A stretch of DNA of 64,000 nt, taken from NCBI RefSeq assembly GCF_014842995.1, contig NZ_JACYXL010000002.1, forward strand, positions 186,001 through 250,000. The letters run 5' to 3'. Origin of the DNA: Rhodanobacter sp. 7MK24. Its GTDB lineage: Bacteria; Pseudomonadota; Gammaproteobacteria; Xanthomonadales; Rhodanobacteraceae. Position numbers and translations under genes: made by a program. The notes under the pieces were generated by a model, which saw nothing but the letters and a program-made list of their open reading frames with translations, made no database searches and had not been told where the DNA came from. Position 1 is the first letter of the stretch, and every line of letters begins with the position of its first letter. Below, piece after piece: positions 34,286-46,474 of the stretch.

Positions 34286-37234
34286 ATGCTGATGAAACAC
34301 AAGCTGTTGGCCATGGCGATCGCGACGGCCTGCTTCGGCGCCTGCGCCGTGGCGAATGCCGCCACCGCGCCTGCCGCGCAGCAGCAGGACACACAGGCGA
34401 CTTCGCAGGGCACCACTACCGGCACCAGCGCCAATTCCCAGTCCGACGGCCAGAACAAGAAGGACAAGGAAAAGGCCAAGCAGATGCAGGCCGTGCAGGT
34501 GAACGGTTTCGTCAGCAGCATCGAGAACTCCACCGCGCTGAAGAAGAACGCCGACACCATCGTCGAGGCGGTCTCGGCCGAACAGGTCGGCAAGCTGCCC
34601 GGCGCCTCCATCGCCGATGCGCTGGGCCGCCTGCCAGGCATCGCGGCGCAGGACGTGGACGGCCGCCCGCAGGTGCTGAACATCCACGGCCTTGGCCCCG
34701 ACTTCTCCAACGTGTTGATCAATGGCGGCCAGCAGGTCAGCACCAACAACAACCGCGACGTGGCGCTCGACCAGTACCCGTCGAGCTGGTTCGACAACGT
34801 GGTGGTGCACCTCTCGCCCGAGGCCGACCTGATCGGCCAGGGCATGGCCGGTACGACCGACATGCATACCATCCGCCCGCTGGACAAGAGCGGCCCCGAG
34901 GCGGCCGTGAACGCCAAGTACATCTGGAACAGCATGTCCCAGCTCTCTCCGGGCGAGGGCGAGGGCGTGAGCAACAAGGGCTACAACGTCAACGGCGTGT
35001 GGGTGGACCAGTTCGCCGACCACACCTTCGGCGTGACGCTGGGCGTGGACCTTGAGAACAACCCGACGCAGATCGAGCACCAGGCGCCGTGGGGCTACCT
35101 GGCCGACAGCAATGGCGACCAGGTGATCGGCGGTTCGAAGAACTACGGCATCACCGACTCGATGAAGCGCAACGGCCTGCTGGCCACCTTCGAGTGGCAG
35201 CCGAACGAGCACTACACCAGCACGCTCGACCTCACCTACGACAACTTCAAGGAAACCCAGGTAGCCAAGGGCATGGAGCTGCCGTTCCTGTGGGGCAACG
35301 GCGCGATCAAGCCCGGTCCGACCCTGGTGCCCGGCAATGTCGAGAACGGCTTCGTGCAGAGCGGCACGTACCAGAACATCGACCCGGTGATCCGCAACGA
35401 CTTCAACAGCACGACCGCCCGCGTCTACAACTTCAACTGGGACAACAAGTTCACGATCAACGAAGACTGGTCGATCGACGCCGACGCCAACTACTCGCGC
35501 GCCACCCGCCAGGACGTGAACCTGGAAAGCTATTCGGGCACCGGCTACTACGATGCGGCGGCCGGCACGCGCGGCCAGCCCGGCAACTTCGGCTTCGCCG
35601 AGCTGCCCGACGGCATGCTCTACGCCGTCCCCTCGCTCGACTACACCCAGGGCGTAGTGCTGACCGACCCGCAGGCCTGGGGCTCGGGCAGCAACGTGGT
35701 GCAGGCGGGCTTCATCAACGCACCGCATACCGTCGACTGGCTGGCCAACTTCCGCGTCGCGGTGGAGCGCGACTTCGACAGCGGCATCTTCTCCAGCCTG
35801 AAGTTCGGCCTGTCTGACACCACCCGCACCAAGACCTACAACATCACCCAGGACTTCCTGACCCTGGGCGGCGGCACCCTGAGCAGCGGCAATGCGGTCA
35901 TGACGGCACCGTTCAGCGGCAGCACCTGCAGCCCGCTGGCATGGATGGGCATGGGTTCGGAGGAGTGCTACAACCCGTTCAGCCTGATCGACAACGGCAC
36001 CCTGGTGGAAGTCCCCACCTTCATGTCGTCGCTGCCGCTGCCGCCGGACTGGCGTGTGCATGAGCGCGACTTCAATCCCTACCTGCAGTTCAACCTCGAC
36101 ACCACCCTGGGCGCCGTCGCCCTGCGCGGCAACTTCGGCATCCAGGTGGACCATACCAACCAGACCTCGGATGGCGAGCGCGTGGCGCCCGGCAGCTCGC
36201 TCACCGGCGGCCAGACCCAGTTGATCCCGGTGACCGGCGGCACCAGCTACACCCGCTACCTGCCCAGCGCCAACCTGATCTTCGGCTTCACCGACAACGA
36301 CGACCTGCGTGTCAGCGCCGCCCGCACCATGGCCCAGCCGCGCATGGACCAGATGAACGCCAGCCAGAGCGTGAGCGGCAACATCACGAACCTGGCGTCC
36401 ACGAATCCGAACCAGGCGTTCTTCAGCTCCACCGGCGGCAATGCCGGGCTGCTGCCCACCATGGCCGACAACTACAACATCAGCTACGAGCACTATTTCT
36501 CGGGTCCGATCACCGGCGGCTACCAGTGCAATGACGCCGACCAGAAGAACTCGGACCTGTGCCGTAACGGTGGCGGTGGCGGCTATGTCGCGGTGTCGGC
36601 CTACTTCCTGAGCCTGCACGACTACATCGACCCGAACGCGGCCTACCTGTACGACTTCAGCGCGTTCATTCCGAACTACCTGACTTCGGCGCAGCAGGCC
36701 CAGCTCGGCACACCGTACGGCATCGTTTCCGGTCCGACCAACGACGGCCACGGCTTCATCCGTGGCGAAGAGGTCACCTTGAACCTGCCGTTCAACCTGC
36801 TCACCCCGGTACTCGACGGCTTCGGCACCATCCTGACCGGCACCCACAACGACAGCTCGCTGGTGTACGGCAGCAATCCCACGCCGATCACCGTGCCGGG
36901 CCTGTCGAAGTGGGTGGCCCACGGCACGCTGTACTACCAGCACGACGGCTTCGAGGCGCGTATCAGCGACGACTACACCTCCAGCTTCCTGGGCGAGGTG
37001 TCGGGCATCAGCGCCTCGCGCATCGAGCAGACGCTGAAGGGCGGCAGCACCTACGACGCACAGGTGAGCTACACGTTCAGCAGCGGCACCTTCAAGAACC
37101 TGACCCTGATCGCGACGGGCTCCAACCTGTCGAACAAGATCTTCTCCACCTATCAGAACAACGATCCGCGCCAGGTGCTGATCTGGGAACGCTACGGCCG
37201 CACCTACTCGCTGGGCGCCTCGTACAAGTTCTAA
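34286..37234 (+). CDS. TonB-dependent outer-membrane receptor (maltodextrin/starch type)
   Basis: A 982-residue receptor. Signal peptide at about 1-25 (KLLAMAIATACFGACAVANA), then a low-complexity linker, a plug domain (EAVSAEQVGKLPGASIADALGRLPG, LNIHGLGPDFSNVLING) and a large barrel ending in RTYSLGASYKF with the expected terminal Phe. The long N-terminus and VSAEQVGKLPG pattern fit the Xanthomonas/Caulobacter TonB receptor subfamily (TIGR01782), many of which import oligosaccharides. The start at 34286 has a GGGGAGA site and gives a clean signal peptide; an ATG at 34190 would add 32 residues. It is followed by a strong terminator, then by glycosidase genes. Confidence 0.9.
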   Translation: MLMKHKLLAMAIATACFGACAVANAATAPAAQQQDTQATSQGTTTGTSANSQSDGQNKKDKEKAKQMQAVQVNGFVSSIENSTALKKNADTIVEAVSAEQVGKLPGASIADALGRLPGIAAQDVDGRPQVLNIHGLGPDFSNVLINGGQQVSTNNNRDVALDQYPSSWFDNVVVHLSPEADLIGQGMAGTTDMHTIRPLDKSGPEAAVNAKYIWNSMSQLSPGEGEGVSNKGYNVNGVWVDQFADHTFGVTLGVDLENNPTQIEHQAPWGYLADSNGDQVIGGSKNYGITDSMKRNGLLATFEWQPNEHYTSTLDLTYDNFKETQVAKGMELPFLWGNGAIKPGPTLVPGNVENGFVQSGTYQNIDPVIRNDFNSTTARVYNFNWDNKFTINEDWSIDADANYSRATRQDVNLESYSGTGYYDAAAGTRGQPGNFGFAELPDGMLYAVPSLDYTQGVVLTDPQAWGSGSNVVQAGFINAPHTVDWLANFRVAVERDFDSGIFSSLKFGLSDTTRTKTYNITQDFLTLGGGTLSSGNAVMTAPFSGSTCSPLAWMGMGSEECYNPFSLIDNGTLVEVPTFMSSLPLPPDWRVHERDFNPYLQFNLDTTLGAVALRGNFGIQVDHTNQTSDGERVAPGSSLTGGQTQLIPVTGGTSYTRYLPSANLIFGFTDNDDLRVSAARTMAQPRMDQMNASQSVSGNITNLASTNPNQAFFSSTGGNAGLLPTMADNYNISYEHYFSGPITGGYQCNDADQKNSDLCRNGGGGGYVAVSAYFLSLHDYIDPNAAYLYDFSAFIPNYLTSAQQAQLGTPYGIVSGPTNDGHGFIRGEEVTLNLPFNLLTPVLDGFGTILTGTHNDSSLVYGSNPTPITVPGLSKWVAHGTLYYQHDGFEARISDDYTSSFLGEVSGISASRIEQTLKGGSTYDAQVSYTFSSGTFKNLTLIATGSNLSNKIFSTYQNNDPRQVLIWERYGRTYSLGASYKF

Positions 37235-37260
37235 GTTCCGACGATTGCCACTCCCCGACC

Positions 37261-37302
37261 GCCCCGCCGCGTACCAACCCGTCCGGCGGGGCATTTTTTT
37301 TT
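37261..37302 (+). terminator. intrinsic terminator after the receptor gene
   Basis: A 9-bp GC stem, GCCCCGCCG (37261-37269) with CGGCGGGGC (37284-37292), followed by a T-run at 37294-37302. A classical rho-independent terminator that would lower expression of the enzymes downstream relative to the receptor. Confidence 0.85.
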
Positions 37303-37398
37303 GGCAGCCATTCCTGGCGGCCACTTACGGGCCATTGCCGGCGCGATGTCAAAAACCGCTGCTGGCGATATTCCCGGCCGAGAAACGACGGATGTTCC

Positions 37399-38970
37399 AT
37401 GAAAATCCACCTTCGCCTTCCGCTGCTGCTGTCCGTTGCGCTGCTGCTGTCCACGTCACCCGCATCGGCCGCCACAGCCGCTGTTGCGACAACAGCACAG
37501 GCGCCCTCGGACACGTACTATGAAATCTTCGTGCGCAGCTGGTACGACACCAACGGCGACGGCGTGGGTGACCTCGATGGCGTCACCGCCAAGCTTGATT
37601 ACCTGAAATCGCTGGGCGTGGACGGCATCTGGCTGATGCCGATCAACCCTTCGCCCAGTTACCACGGCTACGACATCACCGACTACGAGGCGATCAACCC
37701 GCAGTACGGCACGATGGCGGACTTCGAACGCCTGGTGCAGGAAGCGCATAAGCGCGGCATCAAGGTGGTGATGGACCTGGTCATCAACCACACCAGCGAT
37801 CAGTCGCCATGGTTCAAAGCCGCGCGGGATCCGCGCAGCCCATACCGCAACTGGTACGCATGGGCCACGCCCGCCACCGACCTCAAGCAGATCAGTGCCA
37901 CCGGCGGCTCGCTGTGGCACCCACTACCGGGCGCGGACAAAAGTTCAGGGCAGTTCTATCTCGGCGTGTTCACGGCACAGATGCCCGACCTCAACTACGA
38001 CACCCCGGCCGTGCGTGCGGAGATGGTCAAGGTGGGACGCTTCTGGCTGGACAAGGGCGTGGACGGCTTCCGGCTCGATGCTGCGCAGCACATCTATGAC
38101 GACAGCGAGGCCGACATGGAGAGTCCGGCCGCGCTGAAGAAAAACCTCGCGTGGTGGCATGAATTCCACCAGGGCATTGATGCGTCGAACCCGCATGCGT
38201 GGCTGGTCGGGGAAGTGGCGCGACACCATGAAAACGAACTGCCGCCATGGATGGCCTCGCTGGACGCGGTGTTCAACTTCCCGCTCGCCACGCGCCTGGT
38301 CGACAGCGCGAAGCAGGAACGCGATCGCGACATCGGTGCCACGCTGGAGCGCATGTACGACGCTTTCCGCACCGATGCGCACGGCCGCTTCGACGATGCG
38401 CCTTTCCTGTCGAACCACGACCAGGAGCGCGTGATGAGCCAGCTCGACGACAACCCCGAGCACATGCGCACCGCCGCGGCGATGCTGCTCACCCTGCCCG
38501 GCCATCCCTTCGTCTATTACGGCGAGGAGCTTGGCATGCGCGGCGAAAAGCCCGACGAACACCTGCGCGAACCGATGCGCTGGTACCGCAGCGGCAAGGG
38601 CGGGGGCGAGACGACATGGGAAAGCTGGAGCGCGGGCGACGGGGGCGCCGTATCCGTGGAGGCCGAGCAGGCCGACCCCCATTCGCTGCTCAACCGGTAT
38701 CGCATGCTGATCCAGTGGCGCCGCGACATCCCCGCATTGCGCACAGGGGTGCTGCACAACTGGCGCGACGCCGGCGAGCATGTCGCCGCGTGGGAACTGG
38801 ACGACGCGCAGGGCGACGTCCTGGTGCTGCACAACCTGGCCGGCACACCGCAAACGGTGACCCTGCCAGCACAACGTTTCCACACCTTGCTGAAACATAC
38901 TCTGCCTGGCACCACCGTTGCCGACGGCCACCTGCAACTGCCCGCCTACGGCAGCGCAATCCTGCATTGA
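37399..38970 (+). CDS. exported GH13 alpha-amylase-family enzyme
   Basis: A 523-residue protein with a signal peptide (about 1-25, ending PASA-A). GH13 motifs: YEIFVRSWYDTNGDGVGDL, VVMDLVINHTS, DGFRLDAAQH with nucleophile Asp227, LVGEVARH with acid/base Glu272, and FLSNHDQERV with Asp341. All catalytic residues are present. It should cut alpha-1,4-glucans in the periplasm. It lies 16 bases before the GH31 gene, so the two are probably one transcript. Confidence 0.87.
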   Translation: MKIHLRLPLLLSVALLLSTSPASAATAAVATTAQAPSDTYYEIFVRSWYDTNGDGVGDLDGVTAKLDYLKSLGVDGIWLMPINPSPSYHGYDITDYEAINPQYGTMADFERLVQEAHKRGIKVVMDLVINHTSDQSPWFKAARDPRSPYRNWYAWATPATDLKQISATGGSLWHPLPGADKSSGQFYLGVFTAQMPDLNYDTPAVRAEMVKVGRFWLDKGVDGFRLDAAQHIYDDSEADMESPAALKKNLAWWHEFHQGIDASNPHAWLVGEVARHHENELPPWMASLDAVFNFPLATRLVDSAKQERDRDIGATLERMYDAFRTDAHGRFDDAPFLSNHDQERVMSQLDDNPEHMRTAAAMLLTLPGHPFVYYGEELGMRGEKPDEHLREPMRWYRSGKGGGETTWESWSAGDGGAVSVEAEQADPHSLLNRYRMLIQWRRDIPALRTGVLHNWRDAGEHVAAWELDDAQGDVLVLHNLAGTPQTVTLPAQRFHTLLKHTLPGTTVADGHLQLPAYGSAILH

Positions 38971-38986
38971 TTTTCAAAGGAGCAGC

Positions 38987-43535
<4,549 letters not shown>

Positions 43536-43539
43536 AACT

Positions 43540-43573
43540 GGTGTCCCTTCCGCCTTTCGGCGGAAGGGACACC
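43540..43573. terminator. perfect 15-bp hairpin after the GH13 gene
   Basis: GGTGTCCCTTCCGCC (43540-43554) and GGCGGAAGGGACACC (43559-43573) form a perfect stem with a TTTC loop, four bases after the stop codon. There is no T-run. It may be a terminator or a mobile hairpin like the TTTC-loop elements near 63.4-63.9 kb. Confidence 0.6.
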
Positions 43574-43773
43574 GTTCGCGCCGAACAGCAGGACCTCTCG
43601 GAGTCCACATGCGCGTAGACTGGCTGCCGGTTGCGCACACCGCGACGGCGAGGGCTGCCGGCCAGCCGGATGGAGGGCGAGATGACAACGACGGCGGGCG
43701 GATCCGCGTTCCACGACAGATCAGCAGTTCGGCAACGAGCCGGCGACGCCCCACAGTTCACGGATATTTCGGC

Positions 43774-45960
43774 ATGAGCATTTTCAGCAGCATGATGATG
43801 GCCTTGACCGCCGGCGCTCACGGCCCGATGTGGCACGACAGCCTGCAATGGCGCGGCCAGACGGCCAGCATCGAGGTGCAGGCTGGCGGCGGCTTCCTGC
43901 TGCACTCCGCGCACGACAAGCGCCTGATTCCCGCACCACCGTACGCGGTACAAACCGCCAGTCCATTGTTCGACGGCCTTTACGCGATGGCGCAGGACGA
44001 CCTGCGGCAGGATTCCGTCAGCGCCATCCGCGACGGCGCCTACGACCACGACCAGCCGATTCCCTGCGATTGCTTCGCCACCGGCGACAAATGGCCTTAC
44101 GTGTGGACGCGCGACCTCTCGTATTCGGTGGATCTCGGCTTGTGGCGCTACGACGACGCCCGCTCGCGCAACGGCCTGCGCTTCAAGCTCTCCGATACCC
44201 GCGCGACCGACGCGCCGAAAGGCCCATACGTGATGCAGGACACCGGCTCGGGCGGGAGCTGGCCGGTGAGCACGGATCGCGTGGCGTGGTTCCTCGCCGC
44301 ACGCCACCTGCTCGACGACAATGCGTTTGCCAGCGACACCTGGCAGGCGCTCACCAACACCCTGGAGCAGGATCGCCAGTACGTATTCGACGCCAACATG
44401 GGTCTGTACCGCGGCGAGACCTCCTTCCTCGATTGGCGCGAGCAGACCTATCCCGCGTGGACGCAGGACAACGTGGTGTTCATCGCCCAATCGTTCTCGC
44501 TGTCCACCAACGTGCTGCATTACCAGGCGTTGCTGCTCGCCGCGCGCCTCGCGGGCGAGCGCCACGATCCGCGCGCGACCGACTACCAGGCGCAGGCCGA
44601 CGCGCTGAAGGCCGCGATCAACGCGCACTTCTGGCGCGACGACCGCGGCATGTACATGAGCTACATCGGCGGCGACGGCGCGCCCTTCGACACCTACGAC
44701 CTGCTTGGCATCGCACTGGCCATCGACAGCGGTGTGGCCGACGGCGACCGCGCGCGGCAAACGATGGCGAACTACCCGGCGTGGCCTGCCGGCAGCCCGG
44801 TGATCTGGCCCGAGCGCACCGACCAGCCGATCTACCACAACCGAGCAATCTGGCCGTTCGTGAGTGCCTATGCGCTGCGCGCTGCGCGCAAGCTCAACGA
44901 CCCGGAACACATCGCATTCGAGATCGCCTCGGTCATGCGCGGCGCGGCGCTGGCCGGCTCCAACATGGAGAACTACGAGCTGACCACCGAAGCCCCGCAC
45001 GTCGACGACGGCAAGCTCAGCGGCCCGGTGGTGGATTCGCCGCGCCAGCTGTGGTCGGTGGCCGCCTACCTTGCGGTGGTGGACGAAGGCGTGTTCGGCC
45101 TCGAAAACGACGGCCGCATCGAGCCCAAGCTGCCCGTGTCGTTGGTGCCGATGCTGTTTGGCCAAAAGGATTCGATCAGCCTGCAACTGCCCGACAAGCG
45201 CATCACCCTGAAACTCCCGAAGAAACTGGACGGCAACCTGCTGGTGGCCGGTGACACCGCCCAACGCGGCAACGAAAGCGTGGTGCAACTGATGGCGATC
45301 AAGGTACCCGTGCTGGGCGTGCGCGGCACGGTGCCGCCGTTCGCGCCGTCGGCGCCCGCCGCACCGCAGGTGACGCGCGACGGCACCGACTGGTTGGTGC
45401 GCAGCACGGCACCTGGCGTGCTCTACCTCAACGGCAAGCCCGTTGGCGCCATCGAGGGCAAGCTCTCGGTTCCGGTGGCGGACGTGCTGCAATGCTTCAG
45501 CCTTACGCAAACCGGCGCCGGCGGCCTGGAATCGCTGCACAGCCCGGCGCAGTGCGAAGGTCCGTTCGCCAGCGTTGATGGCGCTTGGCCGCGCGCGTGG
45601 GTCGCACCCGGCACCGGCAGCTATCAGGTGGCCCTGAGCTACCGCAACGACCACGGACCGATCAGCACCGGCATCACCGCCGCAGTGAGGATGCTCGCCA
45701 TCAGCTGCGACGGCAGCCCCAAGCAACGCGTGCCGATAGTGATGCCGCACAGCGTGGGCGAAGAGCTTTCCACCACCGCGCGGTTCAGCGCGAATGCCGG
45801 TGCGCATTGCAGCTTCACGCTGGCCGACGGCTTCAACATGAGCGACCTCGCGCACAATGCGCACTACACCGGCGGTGTTGGTGGCAGCGAAGGACCGTTG
45901 AACGACGCCCATGTCGGCGCGTTGCGCGTTGTGCCGCTGCCTACAGATAGCACTCCATGA
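43774..45960 (+). CDS. six-hairpin glycosidase-like protein
   Basis: A 728-residue protein, last of the glycosidase series. It carries WPYVWTRDLSYSVDLG, FLDWREQTYPAW, and YHNRAIWPFVSAYALRAA, features of (alpha/alpha)6 six-hairpin glycosidases such as GH15-, GH63- and MGH1-like enzymes; a precise family cannot be fixed by eye. The C-terminal 250 residues are beta-rich. The start is uncertain: ATG 43774 begins a short hydrophobic stretch (FSSMMMALTAGAHG) that may be a signal, whereas ATG 43609 is in frame with a better GGAG site and would add 55 residues. Context suggests action on starch-derived oligosaccharides. Confidence 0.72.
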   Translation: MSIFSSMMMALTAGAHGPMWHDSLQWRGQTASIEVQAGGGFLLHSAHDKRLIPAPPYAVQTASPLFDGLYAMAQDDLRQDSVSAIRDGAYDHDQPIPCDCFATGDKWPYVWTRDLSYSVDLGLWRYDDARSRNGLRFKLSDTRATDAPKGPYVMQDTGSGGSWPVSTDRVAWFLAARHLLDDNAFASDTWQALTNTLEQDRQYVFDANMGLYRGETSFLDWREQTYPAWTQDNVVFIAQSFSLSTNVLHYQALLLAARLAGERHDPRATDYQAQADALKAAINAHFWRDDRGMYMSYIGGDGAPFDTYDLLGIALAIDSGVADGDRARQTMANYPAWPAGSPVIWPERTDQPIYHNRAIWPFVSAYALRAARKLNDPEHIAFEIASVMRGAALAGSNMENYELTTEAPHVDDGKLSGPVVDSPRQLWSVAAYLAVVDEGVFGLENDGRIEPKLPVSLVPMLFGQKDSISLQLPDKRITLKLPKKLDGNLLVAGDTAQRGNESVVQLMAIKVPVLGVRGTVPPFAPSAPAAPQVTRDGTDWLVRSTAPGVLYLNGKPVGAIEGKLSVPVADVLQCFSLTQTGAGGLESLHSPAQCEGPFASVDGAWPRAWVAPGTGSYQVALSYRNDHGPISTGITAAVRMLAISCDGSPKQRVPIVMPHSVGEELSTTARFSANAGAHCSFTLADGFNMSDLAHNAHYTGGVGGSEGPLNDAHVGALRVVPLPTDSTP

Positions 45961-46004
45961 TGTGCCGCCTGGATGTGCCGGCCTCGCATCGCCATTCCGG
46001 CAGG

Positions 46005-46430
46005 TATTGAACGGGTTTCGAGAGTCTGTTCCTTATCTGCAGTTTGCCCTTTCGAATTTGTGGCCGGGATGTTCTGTGTTGCCGCGAGGGGCAAGGCGGT
46101 TTCAGACGCCTGCCGGCGACCAAGTTCCTTTTTGCTGGCCTACGCCACCCAGGCGCGCGGCGAACGGCGAAGCTGGCCTGAAGGGTGGAGGGCAGGATGC
46201 CCTGAGTGAAAGGAAAGAACTGCCAAGAGAAGCGGCCGGATTCAATCCGCCGAAACTGCAGGCAAGCTGTGCCGCGGACATCGAAACCATTTCCACCCAG
46301 GCGATGGACGGCACGACCGCGGCACGGTCTATCTGGAAACCGAGGGCATTCGTCATCCTGGCAATGGTCGGATGGATACGAAGCGCAAGACGCCCGTGGA
46401 GAAATACGCGGCCTCGGCGTGAAGCCGTGC
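46005..46430 (-). repeat. dispersed non-coding element, copy 2
   Basis: This fills most of the 514-base gap between the six-hairpin glycosidase gene and the PAS-GGDEF-EAL gene. Read on the minus strand it aligns with 9085-9450, sharing GCCAGGATG, GCTTGCCTGC, the core GGCGGATTGAA (complement of 46241-46252), GGCCAGCTTCGCC-like and AAAAGGAACT blocks, GGCAGGC and ACAGACTC. The copies differ by many substitutions and indels. The minus-strand frame here resembles spurious proteins I have seen annotated in Xanthomonadales genomes, which supports a dispersed family. Limits are approximate. Confidence 0.65.
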
Positions 46431-46474
46431 CCGACACAAGACACGGGGTTTTGAACAAGTTCCCAGGCTGGGAT

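Noticed and set aside
34160-37324. A 1054-codon open frame antisense to the TonB-dependent receptor gene, longer than the receptor itself
   Set aside because: The receptor has signal peptide, plug, barrel and terminator; the antisense frame is low-complexity Val/Arg/His/Gly and shows no domain.
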